Part shown: one piece after another, positions 25,895 through 34,048 of the stretch
How the letters are laid out: each line of letters opens with the position of its first letter
How positions within the stretch are numbered: the stretch's first letter is position 1
DNA from: Thermohahella caldifontis
Lineage (GTDB): Bacteria > Pseudomonadota > Gammaproteobacteria > Pseudomonadales > Oleiphilaceae
Length of the DNA stretch: 64,000 nucleotides
Assembly: GCF_041153465.1 (NCBI RefSeq)
Contig: NZ_CP154858.1
Location: forward strand, 310,001-374,000
Direction: 5' to 3'
Made by a program: the position numbers and the translations under genes
The notes under the pieces: model-generated
The model's database searches: none
Seen by the model: the letters and a program-made list of their open reading frames with translations, nothing else
Told to the model about the DNA's origin: nothing

Positions 25895-27360
25895 CGTCGC
25901 TTCAGGGTGCCGGCAATGGCCAGGGAAGCGATGAACATGAGGGGCAGGCTTCCGGTACGGCCGTAGAGGGTCGTACCGCTGCGCAGGGCGGCGGTGCCCC
26001 GTGATACCCCCCCTTGTGCGGGTGCGACGGGGTCGAGTACCTCTCCGTCCGGCGTAATGATGCCGGTATGGCCCCGGTTGGCAGCGCGCAGCAGTGTCTT
26101 GTCCTGTTCCACCGCACGCATGCGGGCGATCTGCATGTGCTGGGCCGGCCCGGCAAACAGGCCGAACCAGGCGTCGTTGCTTACTGTCACCAGTAATTGT
26201 GCGTCGCGGCTGCGGTGGGCAACAAAGTCCGGATAGACAATTTCGTAACAGATGAATGTGGCTACGGGGATGCCCTGCGCCTGTTGCAGGGGCTGGTCCG
26301 GTGATCCGGCCTGCATGTCCGACATGGGCAGATCAAAGAAGGCAATCAGGCCACGAAGCAGTCCCGCCAGCGGGACGTATTCACCGAACGGAACCAGTTT
26401 CTGCTTGCGATACGTCCCCGAGCCAAGGCCTTGCCAGATGAAGCCATTGTAGTAAATGCGCCGGCCTTCCTGCGTTTCAGGGAGCAGAATACCGTAACCC
26501 AGAGCAGTGCGGGTTTGTCGTGCCTGGGCATCCAGTTGTCTGAAAAAACCGGCATCCTGCTGATAGAACAGGGGCAGGGCGGTTTCCGGCCAGAGGATCA
26601 GATCCGCATCCCAGTGAGGGGTGCTGAGGGTGATGTACTGTCGGATAATCTGATCCCGGTAGGCCGGATCCCATTTGATATTCTGGGGAATGGCGGTCTG
26701 AACCACGGCCACGTCCAGTGTGCCGGTGGGGGTCGTGCGGAAGGTGGTCTGACCGAGCACGGCGAGGATGACGGCAGCGGCCAAGGTGCCGGTCAGGGCC
26801 AGTGCGGCGGGTCTGGTGCGCGTTGAATACAGTTCGTACAGCTGAGCCCCGGCCAGCATGACGAGGCCCGACAGGCCGTAGACACCCGTCCAGCGGGCTG
26901 CCGGTGCGAGCGGGCTGTCCACCCATCCGGTTCCGATGTAGAGCCAGGGGAAGCCACTGAGCAGGCCGCTGCGAATCCATTCCCACAGTATCCAGGTTGC
27001 CGCAAAGGTCAGGGGCGTCAGGCTCTTGCGCCGGGCAAGCCAGCCCAGGCAGAGCCATTGCCCGGCTGTGAACAGGGCCAGGCTGGCAGCAAAAAGTGCG
27101 GTCAGCAGTGTGGCCAGCCAGACCGGTGCGTAGCCGAATTCATGGATGCTGATCCAGACCCAGTTGACATTGGCCCCAAAGAGCCCGAGACCGACCAGCC
27201 AGCCTTCCAGGGCATCCCGGCGAGGTGATGTGCCCGGGCGCAAACCCCAGAGTGCAGCGGCCAGCGGCAGGGCCAGCCACCATTGGTAGAAGGGTGCAAA
27301 GGTCAGACCGAGGGCGGCGCCACTGCATGTCAGCAGCGTGAGTCGTTGCCATGTGCGCAT
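25876..27360 (-). CDS. lnt: Apolipoprotein N-acyltransferase Lnt
   Basis: 494 residues, an inner-membrane enzyme that adds the third acyl chain to lipoproteins. N-terminal transmembrane helices occupy about residues 1-200, followed by a periplasmic nitrilase-fold domain. The catalytic triad is visible: Glu in ILWPETALPLF, Lys in KQKLVPFGEYVPL and Cys in TFICYEIVYPD. A last membrane helix lies near the C-terminus. The ATG shares one base with the corC stop, and corC-lnt order is conserved in Gammaproteobacteria. A C7 tract at about 26008-26014 is in frame here, showing that not all long homopolymers in this sequence are disturbed. Confidence 0.96.
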   Translation of the reverse strand: MRTWQRLTLLTCSGAALGLTFAPFYQWWLALPLAAALWGLRPGTSPRRDALEGWLVGLGLFGANVNWVWISIHEFGYAPVWLATLLTALFAASLALFTAGQWLCLGWLARRKSLTPLTFAATWILWEWIRSGLLSGFPWLYIGTGWVDSPLAPAARWTGVYGLSGLVMLAGAQLYELYSTRTRPAALALTGTLAAAVILAVLGQTTFRTTPTGTLDVAVVQTAIPQNIKWDPAYRDQIIRQYITLSTPHWDADLILWPETALPLFYQQDAGFFRQLDAQARQTRTALGYGILLPETQEGRRIYYNGFIWQGLGSGTYRKQKLVPFGEYVPLAGLLRGLIAFFDLPMSDMQAGSPDQPLQQAQGIPVATFICYEIVYPDFVAHRSRDAQLLVTVSNDAWFGLFAGPAQHMQIARMRAVEQDKTLLRAANRGHTGIITPDGEVLDPVAPAQGGVSRGTAALRSGTTLYGRTGSLPLMFIASLAIAGTLKRRYRSSS

Positions 27361-28202
27361 CAGTCGACCCGTCGCACTTCCAGCAGCCGGACGGAGCGGT
27401 TGTCTGCGTTGAGCACCGTGAACTGGAAGCCGCCGAAGGTGACGCTTTCGCCTCTGGCAGGCATGCGACCGAAATGTTTCAGCACCAGTCCGCCAATGGT
27501 GTCGAATTCCTCTTCATCCAGCGAGCTGTCAAAATATTCGTTGAAGTCTTCCACTTCAGTCAGCGCCTTGACGATCCAGGTGCCTTCGGCAGTGGGCGTG
27601 ATCATGGATTCTTCATCTTCCACGTCGTGTTCGTCTTCAATATCGCCCACGATTTCTTCCAGTACGTCCTCGATGGTGACCAGACCACTGACACCGCCGT
27701 ACTCATCTACCACGATGGCCATATGATTGCGGTTGCTCTTGAATTCGTTGAGGAGCTGGATGAGGCGCTTGCTTTCCGGGATGAACCAGGCCGGGCGCAG
27801 GACATCCAGAACCTTGGTGCGGGTCAGGGTGTTGCTGAGCACCAGAGGCAGCAGGTCCTTGACCAGGAGAATGCCTTCCACTTCGTCCAGACTGTCACCG
27901 ATTACCGGGTAGCGGGAGTGAGCCGAGGAGAGTATCTCCGGCAGCCAGTCTTCCGGATTGTCTTCACTGGATATGGTGATCATCTGGGGGCGGGGGATCA
28001 TGATTTCCCGCACCTGCATCTCCGTGACATTCAGAGCTCGCTCCATGAGTGACAGGGTGTCCTGATCCAGAACCTCCCGCTTGCATGCCGTGCGGAGCAA
28101 ATCAACGATATCCTGCTTGCTGTCGGGGGCGGACGAGAAGGCGTCGGTGAGCCGGTCAAGCCAGCTGCGTGAATTTTCGGGTCTCGAATGGTCGTCGCTC
28201 AT
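27360..28202 (-). CDS. corC: CorC/YbeX family CBS-domain protein
   Basis: 280 residues. Two CBS domains (VREIMIPRPQMITIS..., LRPAWFIPESKRLIQLLNEF...) and a C-terminal CorC_HlyC transporter-associated domain (TWIVKALTEVEDFNEYF...GGLVLKHFGRMPARGESV). The intervening VDEYGGVSGLVTIEDVLEEIVGDIEDEHD is very characteristic. CorC has been linked to magnesium/cobalt efflux and, from its conserved position beside ybeY, to ribosome function. It lacks the membrane DUF21 domain of longer paralogs, so it is soluble. It lies 11 bases after ybeY and touches lnt. Confidence 0.95.
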   Translation of the reverse strand: MSDDHSRPENSRSWLDRLTDAFSSAPDSKQDIVDLLRTACKREVLDQDTLSLMERALNVTEMQVREIMIPRPQMITISSEDNPEDWLPEILSSAHSRYPVIGDSLDEVEGILLVKDLLPLVLSNTLTRTKVLDVLRPAWFIPESKRLIQLLNEFKSNRNHMAIVVDEYGGVSGLVTIEDVLEEIVGDIEDEHDVEDEESMITPTAEGTWIVKALTEVEDFNEYFDSSLDEEEFDTIGGLVLKHFGRMPARGESVTFGGFQFTVLNADNRSVRLLEVRRVD

Positions 28203-28213
28203 GCGATCTGCGG

Positions 28214-28669
28214 TTACCTGTCCTGATAGGGGTCGGGAATGTTCAGCCTTGCAAGCAGCTGACGTTCCAAGTTTTCCATAATTTCGGCGTCTTCATCAAG
28301 TACATGATCATGGCCCTGCAGGTGCAGCATGCCGTGAATGACCATGTGTGCCCAGTGATGCATGAGCGGCTTGTTCTGTTCCGCCGCTTCACTGGCGATG
28401 ACCTCGGCACAGAGAATGATGTCACCGAGCAGGGGCAGGGTGACGCCGGGTGGATTCTCGAAAGGAAAGGACAGGACGTTGGTCGGCCGGTCCTTGCCCC
28501 GGTAGTCCCGGTTCAGAGCCCGGATTTCTTCGGGATCCACCACGCGCAGCGTCACTTCGGCGCCTTCCGGCGCATCCGGACAGGCGGTTTCGGCCCAGAG
28601 CCGGAAACTTGCCTCGTCGGGCAGATCCGGCGCTTCCGTGGCAAGCTGGAGGTCAACAATGAGGGTCAT
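28214..28669 (-). CDS. ybeY: Endoribonuclease YbeY (rRNA maturation factor)
   Basis: 151 residues. Zinc-dependent single-strand endoribonuclease involved in 16S rRNA 3'-end maturation and ribosome quality control. The metal site is MVIHGMLHLQGHDHVLDEDA, the HxxxHxxxxxH pattern of the family, preceded by LNRDYRGKDRPTNVLSFPFE. The start overlaps the phoH stop by four bases (ATGA), so the two are translationally coupled, matching the known functional pairing. Confidence 0.95.
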   Translation of the reverse strand: MTLIVDLQLATEAPDLPDEASFRLWAETACPDAPEGAEVTLRVVDPEEIRALNRDYRGKDRPTNVLSFPFENPPGVTLPLLGDIILCAEVIASEAAEQNKPLMHHWAHMVIHGMLHLQGHDHVLDEDAEIMENLERQLLARLNIPDPYQDR

Positions 28670-29634
28670 GAGGTGGCCTCGAAGGCATCATAGGCTTCAA
28701 CAATGCGCTGCACCAGCGGGTGCCGGACAACGTCGTGACTGGCAAACCGGGTGATGCCGATGCCCTTGACGTTCTCCAGTACGCTGAGTGCATGCGTGAG
28801 TCCGGAAGGGACACCGCGCGGCAGGTCGATCTGAGAGGTGTCGCCGGTGATCACTGCCGTGGATCCGAAACCGATACGGGTCAGAAACATCTTCATCTGC
28901 TCGCGAGTGGTGTTCTGGCTTTCATCCAGCAACACGAACGCGTGATTGAGGGTGCGGCCACGCATGAAGGCCAGCGGCGCGATTTCGATCAGCCCCTTGT
29001 CGAGCATGCGCCCCACCTGCTCGAATCCCAGCATGTCATAGAGCGCGTCATACAATGGCCTGAGATAGGGGTCCACCTTCTGAGCCAGATCTCCGGGAAG
29101 AAACCCCAGTTTCTCGCCGGCTTCCACCGCCGGACGTACAAGCAGGATACGCTTGACTTCATCCTTCATGAGTGCCTGAACGGCACAGGCCACCGCCAGA
29201 TAAGTCTTGCCGGTGCCGGCAGGGCCCACTCCGAAGTTGATGTCATGCTGAAGGATGGAGCGCACGTAGCGGGTCTGATTGCCGCCCCGGGGCTTGATCT
29301 TGAGCTTTGGCGTGACGATCAGTGGGGTCCCGTCTCCGGAACCGGTGCCGGGCTCGTCCGCGCCGGTTTCATTGATGAAGAGGTGAACCGTATCGCCGCT
29401 GATTTCGCCAGCCTCCGTTTCCCGGTAGAGGTGCCGAAGAATGTCCTGTGCCAGCTCGGCCTGGTCGCCACGAATCCGGAACAGGTGGCCCCGGTTGCTG
29501 ATGTGAACTTTCAGCCGCTGTTCCAGAATGCGCAGGTGGCTGTCGTGGGGGCCGGCCAGCGCAAGGAGCCGCCGCGGATCTGCCGGCTCCAGCTGAAACT
29601 GCAGATCCCGGGTGCCCGGATCAGTGTTTGACAT
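28666..29634 (-). CDS. ybeZ: PhoH-like ATPase YbeZ
   Basis: 322 residues from the ATG at complement 29632-29634 (MSNTDPGTRDLQFQLEP). An upstream in-frame start would overlap miaB further and lacks conservation. The P-loop is VGPAGTGKTYLAVACAV and Walker B is FVLLDESQNTTREQMKMFLTR, followed by GFGSTAVITGDTSQIDLPRG. The N-terminal ~90 residues form the KH-like RNA-binding segment. It works with YbeY, perhaps as an RNA helicase. It overlaps the end of miaB by 14 bases in the miaB-ybeZ-ybeY-corC-lnt operon. Confidence 0.95.
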   Translation of the reverse strand: MSNTDPGTRDLQFQLEPADPRRLLALAGPHDSHLRILEQRLKVHISNRGHLFRIRGDQAELAQDILRHLYRETEAGEISGDTVHLFINETGADEPGTGSGDGTPLIVTPKLKIKPRGGNQTRYVRSILQHDINFGVGPAGTGKTYLAVACAVQALMKDEVKRILLVRPAVEAGEKLGFLPGDLAQKVDPYLRPLYDALYDMLGFEQVGRMLDKGLIEIAPLAFMRGRTLNHAFVLLDESQNTTREQMKMFLTRIGFGSTAVITGDTSQIDLPRGVPSGLTHALSVLENVKGIGITRFASHDVVRHPLVQRIVEAYDAFEATS

Positions 29635-30961
29635 CGTCAATCCGTTCTCCGCGCAGGGAATTGGGGAAGGCTGCGGTGATGCGCACATCCACGAAGTGGC
29701 CGATGATGCTGTGATCGGTCGATGCGAAGTTGACCACCCGGTTGTTTTCCGTGCGCGCCTGCAGCTCGTCGGGATTCTTCTTGGACGGGCCGGTCACCAG
29801 CACCCGTTCCACCTGACCCACCATGCGGCGGCTGATCTGCTGGGCCTGCTGCTGAATGCGCTGCTGGAGAATGGCCAGGCGTTCCTTCTTGACCGCTTCG
29901 GGAACCGTGTCCTCTATCTCCGCTGCCGGGGTTCCGGGGCGCTTGCTGTAGATGAAACTGAATGAGGTGTCGAAGCCCACCTCGGCAATCAGGTTCATGG
30001 TGTCCTCGAAATCTTCGTCCGTTTCTCCCGGGAAGCCGACGATGAAGTCGGAGGACAGGGAAATACCGGGCCGGGCCGCCTTGATGCGTTCGATCTTTTC
30101 CAGATACTCCTCGCGCGTATGGCCGCGTTTCATGGCCGCCAGAATCCGGTTGGAGCCGCTCTGAACCGGCAGGTGGAGGTGGCTGACCAGCTCGGGCACC
30201 CGGGTATAGACCTCGATCAGGCTGTCCGTGAACTCTACCGGATGGGAGGTGGTGAACCGGATCCGGTCAATGCCGTCAATTTCGGCGACATGGGTGATGA
30301 GCTCGGCCAGGTCTGCGGTGTCCCCGTCCCAGGTTTCGCCACGGTAGGCATTTACGTTCTGACCCAGCAGGTTGATTTCACGAACGCCCTGAACGGCGAG
30401 GTGACGGACTTCATCCAGAATGTCTTCCACCGGACGGGATACTTCTTCACCCCGGGTATAAGGTACGACGCAGAAGGTGCAGTACTTGCTGCAGCCCTCC
30501 ATGACCGAAACAAAGGCCGTGGCCCCGTCACTGCTGGGCATGGGCAGGTTGTCGAATTTTTCGATTTCGGGGAAGCTGATGTCCACCACGGGAATGCGGT
30601 TCTTTTTCGTGGCATCCACGAACTGGGGCAGCCGGTGCAGGGTCTGCGGGCCGAACACCATGTCCACAAAGGGTGCGCGCTCACGGATGGCATCGCCTTC
30701 CTGACTGGCCACGCAGCCGCCGACACCGATGACCAGGTCCGGCTTCCTGGACTTGAGCTCTTTCCAGCGACCCAGCTGATGAAACACCTTTTCCTGCGCC
30801 TTTTCCCGGATGGAGCAGGTGTTGAGCAGCAGAATGTCCGCTTCATCCGGATTGTCCGTCAGCTCGACGTCATGGCTGACCTTGAGCAGGTCGGCCATGC
30901 GGGCAGAGTCGTACTCGTTCATCTGACAGCCGTGAGTTTTGATGTACAGCTTCTGTTTCAT
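29621..30961 (-). CDS. miaB: tRNA-2-methylthio-N6-dimethylallyladenosine synthase MiaB
   Basis: 446 residues. Radical-SAM methylthiotransferase acting on A37 of tRNAs that read UNN codons. The N-terminal UPF0004 domain has THGCQMNEYDSARMAD and further cluster Cys residues (NTCSIREKAQ, GVGGCVASQEG); the radical SAM cluster is CSKYCTFCVVPYTRG; a C-terminal TRAM domain ends GERIDDVKH. It is the first gene of the miaB-ybeZ-ybeY-corC-lnt operon and is divergent from the DUF1820-like gene, with overlapping promoters. Confidence 0.97.
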   Translation of the reverse strand: MKQKLYIKTHGCQMNEYDSARMADLLKVSHDVELTDNPDEADILLLNTCSIREKAQEKVFHQLGRWKELKSRKPDLVIGVGGCVASQEGDAIRERAPFVDMVFGPQTLHRLPQFVDATKKNRIPVVDISFPEIEKFDNLPMPSSDGATAFVSVMEGCSKYCTFCVVPYTRGEEVSRPVEDILDEVRHLAVQGVREINLLGQNVNAYRGETWDGDTADLAELITHVAEIDGIDRIRFTTSHPVEFTDSLIEVYTRVPELVSHLHLPVQSGSNRILAAMKRGHTREEYLEKIERIKAARPGISLSSDFIVGFPGETDEDFEDTMNLIAEVGFDTSFSFIYSKRPGTPAAEIEDTVPEAVKKERLAILQQRIQQQAQQISRRMVGQVERVLVTGPSKKNPDELQARTENNRVVNFASTDHSIIGHFVDVRITAAFPNSLRGERIDDVKH

Positions 30962-30997
30962 GCCAGGTCATGAGCTCCCGAATATACCAGACCGCAC

Positions 30998-31026
30998 ATT
31001 ATAGACGCTTTCGCTCTGACCGTCAC
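30998..31026 (-). promoter_or_regulatory. Candidate sigma70 promoter of the miaB operon
   Basis: On the minus strand, -35 GTGACG (complement 31021-31026), 17-base spacer and a perfect -10 TATAAT (complement 30998-31003). This leaves a leader of about 30 bases before the miaB ATG. Confidence 0.6.
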
Positions 31027-31044
31027 TGCAGCCTGTGTTAAACT
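31016..31044 (+). promoter_or_regulatory. Candidate sigma70 promoter of the DUF1820-trmH pair
   Basis: -35 CTGACC (31016-31021), 17-base spacer, -10 TAAACT (31039-31044). Its -35 shares one base with the -35 of the divergent miaB promoter, so the two promoters could compete for polymerase. Confidence 0.45.
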
Positions 31045-31085
31045 GTCGCGTCTTTTGTACAGCAGTAAGTATGGGCAGTATTCTC

Positions 31086-31412
31086 ATGACCTCCTCGAAT
31101 TCCGGAAAGATTTACCGCATTGTCTATATCAACCATGCGGAAGTGTTTGAAATGTACGCGTCGAGCATCTGTCAGAGTGACCTTTGGGGATTTATCGAGG
31201 TGGAAGGCTGGATGTTTGGCGAGCGCAGTCAGGTACTGGTGGATCCGGGAGAGGAAAAGCTCAAGGGCGTGTTCGAGGGTGTGAAGCGCTCCTGGATTCC
31301 GGTCAATGCGATCGTGCGTATCGATGAGGTGTCACAGCGCGGGTCCGTTCGGGTGTCCGACGCCAGGGTCAGCAACATCACGCCCTTTCCCAAACCGCCG
31401 GTGAAGGGGTAG
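31086..31412 (+). CDS. DUF1820 family protein
   Basis: 108 residues from the ATG at 31086 (MTSSNSGKIYRIVYINHAEV). An in-frame ATG at 31071 gives a product five residues longer and cannot be excluded; neither has a strong ribosome site. The sequence IYRIVYINHAEVFEMYASSICQSDLWGFIEVEGWMFGE, then VDPGEEKL...VPVNAIVRIDEV-like residues, is typical of this short proteobacterial family. Its function is not established in what I know. Soluble, no signal peptide. It ends two bases before trmH, so the pair is probably co-transcribed. Confidence 0.85.
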   Translation: MTSSNSGKIYRIVYINHAEVFEMYASSICQSDLWGFIEVEGWMFGERSQVLVDPGEEKLKGVFEGVKRSWIPVNAIVRIDEVSQRGSVRVSDARVSNITPFPKPPVKG

Positions 31413-31414
31413 AC

Positions 31415-32089
31415 ATGACGCCGGAACGCTACGCCAGGATTGTCGGTGTGCTGGATCGCCGGCAGCCGGATCTGACGGTCATCGCTGACCGTGTGCATAA
31501 ACCTCATAACATTTCGGCCATTGTCAGAACCTGTGACGCCGTGGGGGTGGGGCATGTGCATGTGGTCTGGCCGGAGGATGACAAGGACTTTCGCGTGTTG
31601 CGCAGGCAGGCGAAGGGAAGTCAGCAATGGGTGGAAGTGCACGAATACAATCGTGTCACAGAGGTGGCTGACAGGCTCCATGCCCGTGGCTTCACCCTTG
31701 TGGCCGCACACTTCAGTGAGCGAGCCGTGGATTACCGGACGCTGGACTGGACACAGCCCATGGCATTGATGCTGGGACAGGAAAAGGACGGCATTACGGA
31801 AGAAGCCGCTGCCGTGGCGGATGTGCATGCCATCATTCCGATGATGGGCATGGTGGCGTCCTATAACGTCTCGGTTGCGGCGGCGATCATGCTGGCCGAA
31901 GCCCAGCGACAACGGGAGCTGGCCGGATTGTATGCCCGGCGTCGCCTGCCTGATGAGGAATACGAGCGACTCCGCTTTCGCTGGTGTCATCCCTTGGTGG
32001 CCAGAATGTGCGATGAGCGCGGGATACCCTATCCCGGGCTTGATGAGCAGGGTAACATCGTGGATCGGGAAAGTCTGCGTATCGGTTGA
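31415..32089 (+). CDS. trmH: tRNA (guanosine-18-2'-O)-methyltransferase TrmH
   Basis: 224 residues of the SPOUT family. It methylates the ribose of G18 in the D-loop of tRNAs. The N-terminus MTPERYARIVGVLDRRQPDLTVIADRVHKPHNISAIVRTCDAVGVG is close to E. coli TrmH; the knot motifs are LMLGQEKDGITEEA and IPMMGMVASYNVSVAAAIMLAEAQRQR. The Arg of motif 1 (IVRTCDA) is present. A GTAGAC sequence precedes the ATG. It is followed by an 11-bp hairpin shared with the convergent acyl-CoA ligase. Confidence 0.94.
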   Translation: MTPERYARIVGVLDRRQPDLTVIADRVHKPHNISAIVRTCDAVGVGHVHVVWPEDDKDFRVLRRQAKGSQQWVEVHEYNRVTEVADRLHARGFTLVAAHFSERAVDYRTLDWTQPMALMLGQEKDGITEEAAAVADVHAIIPMMGMVASYNVSVAAAIMLAEAQRQRELAGLYARRRLPDEEYERLRFRWCHPLVARMCDERGIPYPGLDEQGNIVDRESLRIG

Positions 32090-32114
32090 AGGACGAAGCC
32101 AGCGGCTTCGTCCT
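32090..32114. terminator. Bidirectional terminator hairpin between trmH and the acyl-CoA ligase
   Basis: Perfect 11-bp stem AGGACGAAGCC (32090-32100) / GGCTTCGTCCT (32104-32114) with a 3-base loop. It has no T run and sits exactly between two convergent stops. Confidence 0.7.
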
Positions 32115-32123
32115 GGCAGTGGA

Positions 32124-33749
32124 TCAGCCCTGATCTGAAATCAGGATGTCCTGATACTGTTCCCGAAGTGCCCGCTTGAGCAGCTTGCCGGTGGGCGTGT
32201 GTGGCAGCTCGTCCACAAAGAGGATCTTGTCCGGAAGTTGCCAGCGTGCAATGTGCTGGCCCAGCCAGTCTTTCAGTTCCTCCCCGGAAACTGCTTGTCC
32301 GGGCTTGGTGACGACCAGCATGACCGGGCGCTCGTCCCATTTCGGATGGGGAACCCCGATGACGGCACACTCTGCCACCGCCGGATGGCCCATGGCCTGA
32401 TTTTCCAGGTCAATGGAGCTGATCCATTCGCCACCGGATTTGATCACGTCCTTGGCCCGGTCAACGATCTGCATGAGCCCGTTTTCATCAATGGTTGCCA
32501 CATCACCGGTATCAAACCAGCCATCCTTCCAGGCACTCCGGTCATCATGCTTGTAGTAGCTTTGGGCCACCCAGGGGCCGCGCACCAGAAGACGTCCCCA
32601 GGCCTTGCCGTCATGGGGCAATGGGGCGCCCTGGTCATCCACTATCTTCATTTCAACCCCGAACACAGGGCGGCCCTGCTTGCACTGAAGGGCGTAACGT
32701 TCGGCTTTTGACAACTGGTTCATGAGCCGACTGCGGCTGTTGACGGTGCCCACCGGTGACATTTCCGTCATGCCCCAGGCGTGAATGACAAAGGCATCAT
32801 GTTTTTCGTCAAAGTCCCTGATCATGGACAGTGGCGCCGCCGAGCCGCCGACGACCACGTCACGCACGGGTGTCAGGGTCAGGTTGTGCTGATCACAGTA
32901 CTGCAGCAGCCCCAGCCAGACGGTGGGAACACCCAGCAGCATGTCGACCTGCTCGCCATCAATCAGTTCATAAAGCGACGCGCCATCCATGCCTGGTCCG
33001 GGTAGCACCAGTTTGGCGCCGGCCATGGTGGCGGAGTAGGGCACGCCCCAGGCATTGACGTGAAACATGGGGACGACCGGCAGGATGGTCCGGTCATTGC
33101 CGATGTTCAGCACATCCCGGGAGGCACTGGCCCAGGCATGCAGTACGGTGGAGCGGTGACTGTAAAGCACGCCTTTGGGGTGGCCGGTGGTGCCGGAGGT
33201 ATAGCAGAGCGCGGCGGCCTGATCTTCGTGGAGTTCGGGCCAGACAAGCTGATCATCTTCTGCGGCCAGCAGTTCTTCGTAACTGAGTACGTCAAGCGGG
33301 GTGTCGGGAATGGCCTCTGCCGGAGCCAGTACGATGATGTGTTCAAGCGTCCCGAGCTGATCCTTCAGTGCTTCCACCAGCGGGAGGAACTGAAGATCCA
33401 CGCAAAGGATACGATCCTCGGCATGGTTGATGATATAGGCAATCTGCTCAGGGAAAAGGCGCGGGTTGATGGTGTGCAGGATCGCGCCGAGACCGGACAC
33501 GGCATAGTAGAGTTCATAATGGCGGTGGGTGTTCCAGGCCAGAGTGGCCACCCGGTCATCTGTGGCAATATTCAGCCGGCGAAGGGCATTCGCTGCCTGA
33601 CGCGACCGCCTTGCGGCATCGCGGTAGGTGTAGCGGTGAATGCCGCCCTCCGGTTTCCGGCTGACGATCTCGCCCTGATGATGAAACTGCTCTGCATGCT
33701 GCAGGATAGACGAAACGGTCAGGGGGCGACCCATCATGAGTCCGTGCAT
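32124..33749 (-). CDS. Medium/long-chain fatty-acyl-CoA ligase (AMP-binding, AlkK-like)
   Basis: 541 residues from the ATG at complement 33747-33749 (MHGLMMGRPLTVSSILQHAEQF), preceded by GAGGAG at good spacing. ANL superfamily: the P-loop-like motif is YTSGTTGHPKGV, the adenylate-binding region HAWGMTEMSPVGT, the hinge GWFDTGDVATIDENG, and the C-terminal catalytic Lys is in PTGKLLKRAL. The overall sequence resembles AlkK-type medium-chain and related fatty-acid CoA ligases; chain-length preference cannot be read from sequence. No signal peptide. It would feed FadBA. It is a single-gene unit with a small palindrome about 45 bases upstream. Confidence 0.9.
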   Translation of the reverse strand: MHGLMMGRPLTVSSILQHAEQFHHQGEIVSRKPEGGIHRYTYRDAARRSRQAANALRRLNIATDDRVATLAWNTHRHYELYYAVSGLGAILHTINPRLFPEQIAYIINHAEDRILCVDLQFLPLVEALKDQLGTLEHIIVLAPAEAIPDTPLDVLSYEELLAAEDDQLVWPELHEDQAAALCYTSGTTGHPKGVLYSHRSTVLHAWASASRDVLNIGNDRTILPVVPMFHVNAWGVPYSATMAGAKLVLPGPGMDGASLYELIDGEQVDMLLGVPTVWLGLLQYCDQHNLTLTPVRDVVVGGSAAPLSMIRDFDEKHDAFVIHAWGMTEMSPVGTVNSRSRLMNQLSKAERYALQCKQGRPVFGVEMKIVDDQGAPLPHDGKAWGRLLVRGPWVAQSYYKHDDRSAWKDGWFDTGDVATIDENGLMQIVDRAKDVIKSGGEWISSIDLENQAMGHPAVAECAVIGVPHPKWDERPVMLVVTKPGQAVSGEELKDWLGQHIARWQLPDKILFVDELPHTPTGKLLKRALREQYQDILISDQG

Positions 33750-33791
33750 GGTGATACTCCTCGATCTGTTGTTCTTTTTTTGGTGGTCATG

Positions 33792-33804
33792 CGCTACGTT
33801 AGCG
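33792..33804. promoter_or_regulatory. Short palindrome upstream of the acyl-CoA ligase, possible operator
   Basis: CGCTA (33792-33796) and TAGCG (33800-33804) around CGT, 43 bases upstream of the ligase ATG. Short and unassigned; could bind a regulator. The remainder of the 299-bp spacer to the alginate lyase shows no gene. Confidence 0.25.
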
Positions 33805-34048
33805 TGTCCGTTTTCAAAAGTCACCCGCTTTCCGCACACGATTTTTCAGGCCAAAAAAGGTCAAAAACAGGTGGATTGTGAATGTGGTCTCAATTGGCGC
33901 GTGGTGGTGACCGCGGCGCTTCTCCCGGTGCCCTGATAGGCTGGCCACGTTTCCGTGTGGCGCGCATGGCGGCTGAAGAAGCAGTACCACCGGGCGTGCG
34001 CGTGACCGGAAACCGTACAAACCATAAAAAAGATAAGGACAAGGAAAC

